Below are positions 1 to 8,350 of a stretch of 64,000 nt of DNA, piece after piece. The DNA lies in NCBI GenBank assembly GCA_902786615.1, contig CADADE010000027.1, forward strand, positions 69,122-133,121. Direction: 5' to 3'. How positions within the stretch are numbered: the first letter of the stretch is position 1; each line of letters begins with the position of its first letter. This stretch comes from Oscillospiraceae bacterium. GTDB lineage: Bacteria; Bacillota_A; Clostridia; Oscillospirales; Oscillospiraceae. Made by a program: the position numbers and the translations under genes. The notes beneath the pieces are model-generated. The model was not told the origin of the DNA. It saw only the letters and a list, made by a program, of their open reading frames with translations, and did no database searches.

Positions 1-957
1 GTGACGGATGACGACCTGTGGCAGCTGAGGGAGCACAAGGCCTTCCAGCAGCAGTACGAGGCCTTCATGGAGAAGACCGACAATCCCATCCCCTGGCACG
101 TGCTGGACGGCAGCAAGCGCACCCACGCCGCGCGCGACGCGCTGAAGCTCCTGCTGGGGCTGGTCGACAAGGCCCTCGGCAGGGAGCGCTATGTGGGCAA
201 GCCCTTCGAGGAAAAATTCCCCCTGCTCGACATGCCGAAGCTTAAGGATGTGGACCTCTCCCCCGCCCTCACGGACGAGGAATACGACAAGGAGCTCAAA
301 AAGCTGCAAAAGCGCCTTGCCGAGCTGCACAACGTCATCTACCTCAAGAAGATCCCGGTCATCCTCTGCTATGAGGGCTGGGACGCTGCGGGCAAGGGCG
401 GCAATATCCGCCGCATCGCGCGCCCGCTGGATCCGCGCGGCTTTGACGTGATGCCCATCGCCTCCCCGGAGCCGCATGAGAAGAACCGTCAGTATCTCTG
501 GCGCTTCTGGACGCGTCTGCCGCGCAGCGGTCACGTCTGCATCTTCGACCGCACCTGGTACGGCCGCGTCATGGTGGAGCGGCTGGAGGGCTTCTGTGAG
601 GAGGACGACTGGAAGCGCGCCTACAACGAGATCAATGAGTTTGAGCGCATGCTCACCGACTGGGGCGCTGTGGTTCTCAAGTTCTGGATACACGTTGACC
701 AGGACACCCAGCTCCAGCGCTTCAACGACCGTCAGAATACCCCGGAGAAGGCCTGGAAGCTGACCGAGGAGGACTGGCGCAACCGTGAGAAGTGGCCTCA
801 GTATGAGGAGGCCATCGACGAGATGCTGCAGAAGACCAGCACGAAAAACGCCCCCTGGTTCATCATCGAATCCAACGACAAGAAATATGCCCGCATCAAG
901 GCCCTGCGCATTGTGGTCAAGGCGCTGGAAAAGGCCTGCAGAGAGCGGCTTGTCTGA
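1..957 (+). CDS. pap: Polyphosphate:AMP phosphotransferase (PPK2 class), C-terminal part
   Basis: Cytoplasmic kinase that transfers phosphate from inorganic polyphosphate to a nucleotide (AMP to ADP in the two-domain Pap family). The 318 visible residues hold one full PPK2 domain: Walker A EGWDAAGKGG at residues 125-134, the catalytic-region motif FDRTWYGR at 182-189, and the family signature WKLTEEDWRNREKW further on. The first 60 residues read like the tail of a preceding PPK2 domain (WQLREHKAF followed by WHVLDGSKR), so the protein is probably the tandem-domain type of about 500 residues. The gene then starts before the window, and the GTG at base 1 is not the true start. The next gene follows after 43 bases on the same strand. 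A single-domain PPK2 is the alternative, but the N-terminal remnant argues against it. Confidence 0.88.
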   Translation: MTDDDLWQLREHKAFQQQYEAFMEKTDNPIPWHVLDGSKRTHAARDALKLLLGLVDKALGRERYVGKPFEEKFPLLDMPKLKDVDLSPALTDEEYDKELKKLQKRLAELHNVIYLKKIPVILCYEGWDAAGKGGNIRRIARPLDPRGFDVMPIASPEPHEKNRQYLWRFWTRLPRSGHVCIFDRTWYGRVMVERLEGFCEEDDWKRAYNEINEFERMLTDWGAVVLKFWIHVDQDTQLQRFNDRQNTPEKAWKLTEEDWRNREKWPQYEEAIDEMLQKTSTKNAPWFIIESNDKKYARIKALRIVVKALEKACRERLV

Positions 958-1000
958 GACGCGGCAATGCATTTAAGAACAACATTTGGGAGGAAAAGCC

Positions 1001-1963
1001 ATGGCTGAACGCTACAACATCTGCCTCGACGTGGGCGGCACCAAGGTGCTCGGCGCCATCTTCAATGAAAAGGACGAGATCATCTATCGCCTGAAAAAGC
1101 GCTCCAAGAGCGAGGGCGAGGGCTCGGCCGACGTGGAAAAGGTCATCATCAGCGTGGTGGAGGATATGATCAAGACTTCCGGCATCGACCGGAAAAAGAT
1201 CAACGCCATCGCCTCCTGCGCGCCCGGGGTCATCGACCAGGACAGGGGCATCGTGCTTTTCACGCCGAACCTTCCCTGGCGCAACTATGACATCGCCGGG
1301 GCCATCAAAAAGAAATTCGGCGTCCCCTTCTTTGTGGGCAACGACGTAAACCTCGGCGTGCTGGGCGAATACAAGTTCGGCGCGGCGCAGGGCTACAACA
1401 ACATCGTCGGCTTCTTCCCCGGCACCGGCATGGGCGGCGGGCTGATTCTGAACGGCAAGCTCTTCACCGGCACCCAGTACATGGCGGCGGAGTACGGCCA
1501 CATGACTCTCGACCCGGACGGCCCCCTCTGCGGCTGCGGGCAGAGCGGCTGTCTGGAGGTTTTCTCCAGCAAGCGCGGCATGTCCGATTATATCCGGCAG
1601 CAGGTTAACCGCGGGCGGCCCTGCCTTCTGGCGGAGGACGTGCAGGACGGCGGCATCTTCCGCAGCAAGAGGCTCAAAAAGGCCCTCGCGCAGAAGGACG
1701 CCGTTGCGATGGAGGCCGTTGACCGCGCATGCCATTATCTGGCCGTCGCCACCGGCAACATGATCAACACCATCGCGCCGGATCTGGTGCTCTACGGCGG
1801 CGGCGTCATGGAGGCCATGGGCGATCTGTTCCTGAAAAAGATCCTGGCGGAGGTGGACCGCTACACCATGACCGCGATCCGCCCGCTGGTGGACTTGAAG
1901 GTCGCCTCCCTCGGGGACGACTCCATCCTCTACGGCGACCTCGCGCTGATCAAGGGGCTTTGA
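1001..1963 (+). CDS. ROK-family sugar kinase (glucokinase-like)
   Basis: A 320-residue ATP-dependent sugar kinase of the ROK family, cytoplasmic, probably phosphorylating glucose or a related hexose. It shows the phosphate loop DVGGTK at residues 10-15, the sugar-binding GND at 113-115, GTGMGGG at 141-147, EYGH at 164-167 and the zinc motif CGCGQSGC at 177-184. The start is the ATG at 1001 because GGGAGG lies nine bases before it; an upstream in-frame ATG has no ribosome site. Sharing a strand with the polyphosphate kinase suggests an energy and phosphate theme, but substrate specificity (glucose, mannose, N-acetyl sugar) cannot be read from the sequence. Confidence 0.88.
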   Translation: MAERYNICLDVGGTKVLGAIFNEKDEIIYRLKKRSKSEGEGSADVEKVIISVVEDMIKTSGIDRKKINAIASCAPGVIDQDRGIVLFTPNLPWRNYDIAGAIKKKFGVPFFVGNDVNLGVLGEYKFGAAQGYNNIVGFFPGTGMGGGLILNGKLFTGTQYMAAEYGHMTLDPDGPLCGCGQSGCLEVFSSKRGMSDYIRQQVNRGRPCLLAEDVQDGGIFRSKRLKKALAQKDAVAMEAVDRACHYLAVATGNMINTIAPDLVLYGGGVMEAMGDLFLKKILAEVDRYTMTAIRPLVDLKVASLGDDSILYGDLALIKGL

Positions 1964-1983
1964 TACACGCATAGAAAAACGCT

Positions 1984-2011
1984 CAGGGGGCATCCGAAAG
2001 GATGTCCCCTG
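1984..2011. terminator. Bidirectional intrinsic terminator
   Basis: A 12-bp stem (one G-U) with a GAAA tetraloop sits between the convergent sugar kinase and larC genes. The flanking AACGC/GCGTT can extend the stem. Confidence 0.7.
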
Positions 2012-2027
2012 TTTGCGTTAGATCGGC

Positions 2028-3212
2028 TTATGGAAGCTTCTCTTTCACTTCCCGGAGGCTCAGGCCGTTCTCCCGCGCGATTTTTGCCAGATCCTCGTAC
2101 TCGGGCTTCTCGCGGGAAACATTCCAGCCCTCGGCGCGCTTGACCGTCACCGCGCCCCACGGGGTCTCCGCCTTGCGGAAGGAGCGCTCCAGCGTATGGC
2201 GCGGGCATAAATGCTCCCGCACGCCGAGAGTCGTGGTGTGGTGAAACAGGCATTTCAGAAGCGCATCCCTCTCCGCCGCGCGGCACAGGACGGAGAGCAT
2301 CACACCCGGGCGGGATTTTTTCATGCCGATCGCCGTCGTCCACACGTCCAGCGCCCCGGCCTCAAAGAGCCGCTCCATGGCAAAGCCCAGCTCCTCGCCC
2401 GTCATGTCGTCAAGATTGCATTGCAGCTCCAGAAGATACTCCGGCTCGTCCGGCGCTTCGCCCAGCAGAACGCGCACGGCGTTGAGGCGGTCGAAATTTT
2501 TCGTCCCCGTGCCGTAGCCGCATTTCTCCACCCGGAGGATGGGGGCGTTGTCAAAGCGGTCGGCAAAGTGCGTCAGCAGCGCCGCGCCCGTCGGGGTGCA
2601 GAGTTCGGTCTTGATCTCACCCTCATACCACGGGATGCCGCGCAGGAGAATTTCCGTCGCGGGGGCGGGCACCGGCAGAATGCCGTGGGCGCATTTGACC
2701 GTGCCGCCGCCGACGTTGATGGGGGATGCGATCACCTGCTCGGGCCTGAGCTTCTCCATCAGCAGGCACACGCCCACCACATCCGCCACCGCGTCTATGG
2801 TGCCGACTTCGTGGAAATGGATATGCTCCATGTCCTGCCCGTGCACCTCGGCCTCGGCTCCGGCAATGGAATCAAAGACATAACGGGCATTGTCCCTTAC
2901 GTCTTCCGACAGCGGCATGGCGTCGATGAGCGCCCGTATCTCCTGAATGCCGTTGTGATGGTGGTGATGCCCCCCATCGTGATGATGGTGCTCGTGCCCC
3001 TCTTCCTCGCCGTTGACGGTGACATGGACGTGCAGGCCCCGCACGCCGCACTTTGTTTCCTGCTCGGCGGTGACGACAGCTTTCCCGTCGAGGGCGGCGT
3101 TGATCTCTTCCAGGAACTCCGCCTGCCCCTGCTCATCCAGCAGGTCCAGCAGGGCGCCGGTCAGCATGTCGCCCGCGACGCCCATGCCGCAGTCTATATA
3201 CAGTGTTCTCAT
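2028..3212 (-). CDS. larC: Nickel-pincer cofactor cyclometallase LarC
   Basis: Last enzyme of nickel-pincer nucleotide synthesis: a CTP-dependent cyclometallase that inserts nickel into the dithio-pyridinium mononucleotide made by LarB and LarE. It is 394 residues, with the conserved N-terminal DCGMGVAGDM at 7-16, the HFHEVG segment near 133, and the C-terminal half ending in EYEDL and a short tail. Residues 73-86 are a histidine-rich stretch, presumably nickel-binding. In Lactobacillus plantarum larC is split and joined by programmed frameshifting; here one uninterrupted frame encodes both parts. It overlaps larE by four bases (ATGA), so the two are translationally coupled. The substrate enzyme LarA is not in the window. 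Confidence 0.93.
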   Translation of the reverse strand: MRTLYIDCGMGVAGDMLTGALLDLLDEQGQAEFLEEINAALDGKAVVTAEQETKCGVRGLHVHVTVNGEEEGHEHHHHDGGHHHHHNGIQEIRALIDAMPLSEDVRDNARYVFDSIAGAEAEVHGQDMEHIHFHEVGTIDAVADVVGVCLLMEKLRPEQVIASPINVGGGTVKCAHGILPVPAPATEILLRGIPWYEGEIKTELCTPTGAALLTHFADRFDNAPILRVEKCGYGTGTKNFDRLNAVRVLLGEAPDEPEYLLELQCNLDDMTGEELGFAMERLFEAGALDVWTTAIGMKKSRPGVMLSVLCRAAERDALLKCLFHHTTTLGVREHLCPRHTLERSFRKAETPWGAVTVKRAEGWNVSREKPEYEDLAKIARENGLSLREVKEKLP

Positions 3213-3964
3213 AAGCTCTTCTCCCTTGGAACCGGATCAAGCGTGATCTCGGAAAAATACGGCGACAGCGCCGCTCTGATTTCGTCCAGGCGCAGCGCCG
3301 CCTCGCCGTGCTGCTCCGCGATGAACTGGAGCTTTGCCGCGCCGTTTTTCGTGCGGACGCGAAAATCCGCAAAGCCCATGCGAAAAAGCGCGTCCTCGCT
3401 CTTTTCAACGTTCATGAGCTTTGCCGCAGTGATCGTCTCGCCGGTCGGGACGCGGGTGGCAAGGCAGGCATAGGCGGGCTTGTTCCAGGTAAAAAGCCCC
3501 GCCTCTTCGGAGAGCTGCCGCAGATTCTGCTTGGTGACGCCGCACAGACGCAGGGGCGAGAGCACCCCCTCCTCCCCCAGCGCCTGGTAGCCGGGGCGGT
3601 CGGCAATATCGTCGCTGGCATTGGTGCCGTCGATGACGAGCTCATAGCCGTCGCGCTTCGCCGCGGCTTTGACGCCTGCCATGATGATCTTTTTGCAGTA
3701 ATAGCAGCGATTGGCGGGATTTTCAGCGACCCTCGGATCGCAGAGCGGATCGGCGGGGATCACCGTGACCGGAGCGCCCAGCTCTTCTGCAAGGCGCAGC
3801 GCGTCCCGGTATTCAAATTCCGGCTGGAAGGGGGACTTCACATAGTAAACGCCCAGCTTCTCGGCCCATTGCAGTCCCGCCCACAGGAGATAAGACGAGT
3901 CCGCGCCGCCGGAAAAGGCCAGCGCCGCCCGCGGGTGCCGCGCGAAAAATTCTTTCAGTGTCAT
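3209..3964 (-). CDS. larE: ATP-dependent sulfur transferase LarE
   Basis: Adenylates the carboxyl groups of the LarB product and donates sulfur to them, giving the thiocarboxylates that bind nickel. The PP-loop SGGADSS lies at residues 18-24. Cysteines that matter are C87 and C90 (CYYC) and C167 in ACLATR, the last at the position of the sacrificial cysteine of the Lactobacillus enzyme. Some LarE proteins use three cysteines to carry a [4Fe-4S] cluster and are catalytic instead of sacrificial; whether C87, C90 and C167 can do so cannot be settled here. It follows larB after one base and overlaps larC by four, forming a compact larB-larE-larC operon. Confidence 0.92.
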   Translation of the reverse strand: MTLKEFFARHPRAALAFSGGADSSYLLWAGLQWAEKLGVYYVKSPFQPEFEYRDALRLAEELGAPVTVIPADPLCDPRVAENPANRCYYCKKIIMAGVKAAAKRDGYELVIDGTNASDDIADRPGYQALGEEGVLSPLRLCGVTKQNLRQLSEEAGLFTWNKPAYACLATRVPTGETITAAKLMNVEKSEDALFRMGFADFRVRTKNGAAKLQFIAEQHGEAALRLDEIRAALSPYFSEITLDPVPREKSL

Positions 3965-3965
3965 G

Positions 3966-4718
3966 TCAGTCGAGATGGTTGATCATGCTGGCCATGTAGC
4001 CCGCGCCGAAGCCGTTGTCGATGTTCACGACCGAGACGCCGCTTGCGCAGGAATTCAGCATGCTGAGTAACGCCGCGATCCCGCCGAGGCTCGCCCCGTA
4101 GCCGACGCTTGTGGGCACGGCGATGACCGGGCAGTCGGCAAGCCCGCCGATCACGGAGGGCAGCGCCCCCTCCATGCCCGCGACCGCAACGATCACGCGG
4201 GCGGACATGATGAGATCCATATGGCTTAAAAGCCGGTGGATGCCGGACACGCCCACATCGTAAAGGCGCAGCACGTCGTTTCCCAGCACCTCGGCCGTGA
4301 CGGCGGCCTCCTCCGCCACGGGGATATCGCTGGTGCCGCCCGTGGCGACGACCACGCGCCCCTTGCCGCTGGGCTTCGGCAGCTCCCCGATCACGCCGGT
4401 TTTGGAGAGGGGGTCATATTTGAGCGGCAGCTCCGCCGCCACGAAATCCGCCGCCTCCTGACTGAGCCTTGTGATCAGCACGGTCTGCTGGCCGTTTTCG
4501 CGCATGGCCTTTGCGATGCCAAGGATATGCTCCTTCGTCTTGCCCGCGCCGTAAATCACCTCCGGCACACCCTGACGGATGCCGCGGTGAAAATCCACCT
4601 TCGCGTACTCGCCGATCTCCTGAAAGGGCTGCATTTTGAGCCTGAGCGCCGCATCCTCGGGGCTGAGCGCGCCGTCCGCCACCTGCTGCAGCAGCGCCGT
4701 CATTTCCGTTTTGTCCAT
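3966..4718 (-). CDS. larB: Pyridinium biscarboxylate synthase LarB
   Basis: First enzyme of the nickel-pincer pathway: carboxylates and hydrolyses nicotinic acid adenine dinucleotide to pyridinium-3,5-biscarboxylate mononucleotide. The 250-residue protein has the PurE-like C-terminal domain of the family, with VVATGGTSDIPVAEEA at about residues 122-137, DVGVSGIHRL, VAVAGMEGALPSV and TSVGYGASLGG. The start is ATG at 4718 with GGGAGG eight bases upstream. A promoter TTGCAT-17-TAAAAT lies just beyond. It leads the three-gene lar operon. Confidence 0.92.
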   Translation of the reverse strand: MDKTEMTALLQQVADGALSPEDAALRLKMQPFQEIGEYAKVDFHRGIRQGVPEVIYGAGKTKEHILGIAKAMRENGQQTVLITRLSQEAADFVAAELPLKYDPLSKTGVIGELPKPSGKGRVVVATGGTSDIPVAEEAAVTAEVLGNDVLRLYDVGVSGIHRLLSHMDLIMSARVIVAVAGMEGALPSVIGGLADCPVIAVPTSVGYGASLGGIAALLSMLNSCASGVSVVNIDNGFGAGYMASMINHLD

Positions 4719-4749
4719 AGGGGCCTCCCGTGAAAATCAGAATGGCTGT

Positions 4750-4778
4750 ATTTTAATCCATTTTTTCCTTCGATGCAA
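4750..4778 (-). promoter_or_regulatory. Promoter of larBEC
   Basis: Read on the minus strand: TTGCAT (4778-4773), 17-base spacer, TAAAAT (4755-4750), 31 bases before the larB start. It faces away from the EamA promoter. Confidence 0.6.
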
Positions 4779-4789
4779 GCGGTTTCCTC

Positions 4790-4819
4790 TTGCCTGTTCG
4801 TTTCGCTTCCTGCTATAAT
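4790..4819 (+). promoter_or_regulatory. Promoter of the EamA transporter gene
   Basis: TTGCCT at 4790-4795, 18-base spacer, extended minus-10 TGCTATAAT ending at 4819. Divergent from the lar promoter. Confidence 0.65.
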
Positions 4820-4854
4820 GCGGAAAAAGTCAAAGCAGAAAGAAGATGCTCCCC

Positions 4855-5721
4855 ATGAAAAAGCTCTCCCCGCGTGCGCAGCTCATTTTGTCCATGCTGA
4901 TTTTCGGCACCATCGGCCTCTTCCGCCGTGCCATTCCCTACCCCTCGAGCGTGGTGGCGCTGGTGCGCTCGGTGATCGGGGCGCTGTTTCTGCTGCTGGT
5001 GCGCGCAGTCAAGCGCGAACCAATCGACCGCGCGGCGGTGAAGCGGAACTTCCCGAAGCTGCTGCTCCTCGGCGCGATGCTGGGCTTTAACTGGATCTTC
5101 CTCTTTGAGGCGTACAACCACACCTCCGTCGCCGCGGCCACGATGTGCTACTACATGGCCCCGGTGTTCATCATTCTGCTCTCCGTCCCGGTATTCGGCG
5201 AAAAGCTCACACCCCGCAAGGGCGTCTGCGCCGCCGTTGCGGTGTTCGGCATGGTGCTGGTCTCGGACGTGCTGACGACGGGGCTGCATGGGGCGAAGGG
5301 ACTGCTCTTTGGCCTGATTGCGGCGGTACTCTACGCGCTCATCGTGATCGTGAACCGCACGCTCCGGGACATCTCCGCCGAGGACCGGACCATCATGCAG
5401 TTTGCGGCTTCGTCCCTTGTGATGCTGCCCTATGTGCTGCTGACGGAAAAGCTCTCCGCCCTCGAGCCGACGCCGAAGGTGCTGCTGCTCCTTGTGATCG
5501 TGGGCGTGGTGCACACGGGGATCGCCTATGTGCTGTACTTCGGCAGCATAGCGCACGTCCCGGCTCAGACCGCCGCGCTCTTGAGCTACATTGACCCCAT
5601 CGTGGCGGTGCTGCTGTCGCTGACCGTGCTGCGCGAGCCCATGAGCCCCGCCGCTCTCTTCGGCGCGGTTCTGGTGATCGGGGCCATGATCGCAAGCGAG
5701 CTCACTCCCAAAAGAGATTGA
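4855..5721 (+). CDS. EamA / drug-metabolite transporter family permease
   Basis: Inner-membrane transporter of the 10-helix DMT superfamily, made of two EamA repeats (roughly residues 5-135 and 145-285), each with five hydrophobic helices; about 288 residues. Substrate unknown: relatives export amino acids, nucleosides or metabolites, and its position divergent from lar genes does not decide it. The chosen start is ATG 4855, nine bases after AGAAAG; the in-frame ATG at 4846 sits too close to that site. It ends before a strong bidirectional terminator shared with the convergent aldolase gene. Confidence 0.82.
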   Translation: MKKLSPRAQLILSMLIFGTIGLFRRAIPYPSSVVALVRSVIGALFLLLVRAVKREPIDRAAVKRNFPKLLLLGAMLGFNWIFLFEAYNHTSVAAATMCYYMAPVFIILLSVPVFGEKLTPRKGVCAAVAVFGMVLVSDVLTTGLHGAKGLLFGLIAAVLYALIVIVNRTLRDISAEDRTIMQFAASSLVMLPYVLLTEKLSALEPTPKVLLLLVIVGVVHTGIAYVLYFGSIAHVPAQTAALLSYIDPIVAVLLSLTVLREPMSPAALFGAVLVIGAMIASELTPKRD

Positions 5722-5733
5722 CCCGGAGAAAGA

Positions 5734-5761
5734 AGAGGCGGGGCCGCGCGGCCCCGTCTCT
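5734..5761. terminator. Bidirectional intrinsic terminator
   Basis: A 12-bp stem (one G-U) with a GCGC loop, followed by TTT on the plus strand, between convergent genes. Confidence 0.75.
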
Positions 5762-5772
5762 TTGGATTTGTC

Positions 5773-6700
5773 TTACTTGTTGACCAGGTGGATGGCAAAG
5801 CCGCCGTACTCGCCCTTGAGGTAGACGAACTTCGGCGCGCCCTTGTCGTTGTAGGTGATGGAATCCTCATTGAACTCCACGCCCTGCAGACCCAGATGGT
5901 AGATGCAGCGCTCGACGCTGTTGGTGCGGAAGCCGATGTGGCCGTTCGTGCCGGGGCCCTTGTGGGACATGAACTCGATGCTGTTGTCGGCGGCGAACCA
6001 GGACTTGCCGGTGTCGCGCGGGGACAGGCCCAGCATGCAGCTGACAAGCTTGGCAAGGCGCTCGGCCTCTTCTCGGCTTTCGGTGTTGACGCCGATGTGG
6101 GCAAGCTCGATGCCCAGCATGACCTTGACCGCCTCCTTGCAGATGGCGGTGATCTCGTCCCAGCACTCGCCCTCGATCAGGTCCTTCTTGACCATCCAGG
6201 TGCCGCCGCAGGCGACGATCTGGTTGAAGGAGAGGTAGTCCATCATGTTCTTGGTGTTGACGCCGCCGGTGGGCATCCTTCTTGATGCCGCCGTTGTCCT
6301 CTGCCGGGAAGAACTTGACCACCTCGAGGCCCAGGGCCATGGCCTGCTCCATCTCGCCGCCGGTGGCGGTGCCGGGGAGCATGAGCGCGCCCTTGTCAAG
6401 GCCGTACTTCACGGTGTCGGGGTTAAAGCCGGGGGTGACGATGAACTGGGAGCCTGCGGCCAGGGCGCGGTCAAGGCGCTCACGGCTGGTGACGGTGCCG
6501 GCGCCCACGACCATCTCGGGAACCTCGGCCGCGATGGCGCGGATGGCCTCCTCGGCGGCGGCGGTGCGGAAGGTGACCTCGGCCGCGGGCAGACCGCCGG
6601 CGACCAGAGCCTTGGCCAGAGGCACGGCCTTCTTGACGTCGTCAATGGCGATGACCGGCACGATGCCGATCTTGGACAGGGTATGGAGCACTTCGTTCAT
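5773..6700 (-). pseudogene. KDPG/KHG aldolase with C-terminal extension, broken by an internal deletion
   Basis: 2-Keto-3-deoxy-6-phosphogluconate / 4-hydroxy-2-oxoglutarate aldolase, a class I aldolase of the Entner-Doudoroff and hexuronate pathways. The first frame gives AEVTFRT, GAGTVTS, VTPGFNP and the Schiff-base lysine in VVKFFPAE, then GGIKK. The second frame resumes with MPTGGVNTKNMMDYL, VACGGTW and about 125 further residues forming the extension (GTNGHIGFRTNSVERCIYHL, a VOC-like fold). Frame changes at 6277. Between GGIKK and MPTGG the family has a helix of about a dozen residues that is absent here, so a short out-of-frame deletion is inferred rather than a programmed shift. Without repair, the product would end in about 130 missense residues and lose the phosphate site. 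Sequence or assembly error is the alternative. Confidence 0.8.
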
Positions 6701-6746
6701 GGGGCATTCCTCCTGTTATCGTATGATTTTTTATGGTTCTTATTTG

Positions 6747-6775
6747 ATTATACCCGCTCCTGCGGGAACATGCAA
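6747..6775 (-). promoter_or_regulatory. Promoter of the aldolase gene with palindromic spacer
   Basis: Minus strand TTGCAT (6775-6770), 17-base spacer, TATAAT (6752-6747). The spacer holds the inverted repeat CCCGC-TCCT-GCGGG, a plausible repressor site overlapping the promoter. Confidence 0.65.
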
Positions 6776-6792
6776 TGCCGGAAACGGAGAAA

Positions 6793-6820
6793 TACCCGGC
6801 TGGAACGGGCCTGCCGGGTA
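6793..6820 (-). terminator. Terminator after murC
   Basis: An 8-bp stem (TACCCGGC/GCCGGGTA) with a 12-base loop directly downstream of the murC stop; a short U-rich tail follows on the minus strand. Confidence 0.55.
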
Positions 6821-6830
6821 TCCTTTATCG

Positions 6831-8207
6831 TTATTTCTTTTCTTCGACCAGCCTCTCGCCGATCTTGTAGACGTCGCCCGCGCCGACGGTCAGCACGATG
6901 TCGCCGGGATGGGCGATGGCGCGCAGGGCGTCCTCGATGACGTCAAAGGTCTGGCAGAAGATGGCCCCGTCGACCTCCTTCGCGAGATCCGCCGAGGAGA
7001 TGCCGATGGTGTTCTTTTCCCGCGCGGCGAAGATCTCCGCAAGGAAGAGCACGTCGGGCCGCCTGAGCTGCTCCACAAAATCCGGGAAGAGGGCGGCGGT
7101 GCGGGAATAGGTATGGGGCTGGAAGACCAGCACGGTGCGCTTGTAATTGAGCTGCTCCACCGCGTCGAGCAGGACCTTCAGCTCGCCGGGATGGTGGGCA
7201 TAGTCGTCATACACGTCCGCGCCGTTATACTTGCCTTTGAACTCAAAGCGGCGGCCCGCGCCGTTGAAGCCCGCAAGGCCGTACTTGACGGCGTTGGGGC
7301 GCACGCCGAGGCTGATGCAGGCGGCGGTGGCGGCGAGGGCGTTTTTCACATTGTGCAGGCCCGGCACATGCAGGGTCACGTCGGTGAAGAGGCGGCCCTT
7401 GTACAGCACCTCAAAATGGGAATTTGCGCCCAAAAACTCAATGTTTCTGGCTGTAACGTCGGCGTCCCCGCTCAGGCCGAAGGTGATGACGCGGCCCCTG
7501 ATGTCCCGGATCACCTCCATGGTGTTGGGATCGTCAAGGTTTGCCACCACATAGCCGTCCTCCGGCACACGCAGGGCAAACTCATGGAAGGAATGCTTCA
7601 CATCGTCCAGATCCTTGAAGAAATCCAGATGGTCGGCCTCCACGTTCAGAATGACGGCGACGGTGGGATGGAAGGAGAGGAAGGAGTTATAATACTCGCA
7701 GGCCTCCATGATGATGGTGTTGCCGTGGCCTACGCGATGGCCCGCCTTGAGAAGGGGCAGGGTGCCGCCGATCATGACGGTGGGGTCCTTGTCGGCCGCC
7801 ATCATGATATGGGTGCACATGGAGGTGGTGGTCGTCTTGCCGTGGGTGCCGCAGATGCAGAGGGCATTTGCATAGTCCTTGGAGATCGCGCCCCAGGCCT
7901 GGGTGCGTTCAAAGACCGGGATGCCCTTTTCATGGGCGGCGCGGATCTCGGGGTTATCGTCATGGACGGCGGCGGTGCGCACGACGAACTCCACATCGTC
8001 CGTGATATTGCCTGCGCTGTGCCCGATCAGGACCGGAATGCCCTTCATGCGAAGGCCCTGAATATTGGCGCCCTCGTTCATATCGGAGCCGCTGATGCTG
8101 AGGCCCATGCCCTGCAGCACCTCGGCCAGCGACGACATGGACACGCCGCCGATGCCGATCAGATGTCCCCTTCTGCCGGGGGACAGAAAGTTTTCAAATT
8201 CAGCCAT
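6831..8207 (-). CDS. murC: UDP-N-acetylmuramate--L-alanine ligase
   Basis: Cytoplasmic Mur ligase that adds L-alanine to UDP-MurNAc, the first peptide step of peptidoglycan synthesis, using ATP. 458 residues, normal for the family. Visible: an N-terminal Rossmann segment HLIGIGGVSMSSLA near residues 15-28, the ATP loop CGTHGKTTTTSM at about 118-129, the conserved VNVEADHLDFF-type motif (LNVEADHLDFF), and C-terminal YDDYAHHPGE. The ATG at 8207 follows GGAGATG. It stands alone, divergent from the uracil-DNA glycosylase operon, under a strong TTGCAA-17-TATAAT promoter. Confidence 0.95.
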   Translation of the reverse strand: MAEFENFLSPGRRGHLIGIGGVSMSSLAEVLQGMGLSISGSDMNEGANIQGLRMKGIPVLIGHSAGNITDDVEFVVRTAAVHDDNPEIRAAHEKGIPVFERTQAWGAISKDYANALCICGTHGKTTTTSMCTHIMMAADKDPTVMIGGTLPLLKAGHRVGHGNTIIMEACEYYNSFLSFHPTVAVILNVEADHLDFFKDLDDVKHSFHEFALRVPEDGYVVANLDDPNTMEVIRDIRGRVITFGLSGDADVTARNIEFLGANSHFEVLYKGRLFTDVTLHVPGLHNVKNALAATAACISLGVRPNAVKYGLAGFNGAGRRFEFKGKYNGADVYDDYAHHPGELKVLLDAVEQLNYKRTVLVFQPHTYSRTAALFPDFVEQLRRPDVLFLAEIFAAREKNTIGISSADLAKEVDGAIFCQTFDVIEDALRAIAHPGDIVLTVGAGDVYKIGERLVEEKK

Positions 8208-8287
8208 ATTGCATCTCCACAGATTGTTTGATTCCCGCGCGAAAAGCAGTTGCGGGCGGAAGAAAAAGGTGCTAATATTTGCCTTGT

Positions 8288-8316
8288 ATTATAATACGCC
8301 GCCGGGCGACTTGCAA
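8288..8316 (-). promoter_or_regulatory. Promoter of murC
   Basis: Minus strand TTGCAA (8316-8311), 17-base spacer, perfect TATAAT (8293-8288), about 80 bases upstream of murC. Confidence 0.7.
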
Positions 8317-8350
8317 GCGCTTCTTTCCCGGCGCGAAAGGCGGAACAGGC

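Noticed and set aside
5773..6700. Programmed frameshift in the aldolase gene
   Set aside because: No slippery heptamer at the junction, and residues of a conserved helix are missing, so shifting alone would not restore the protein.
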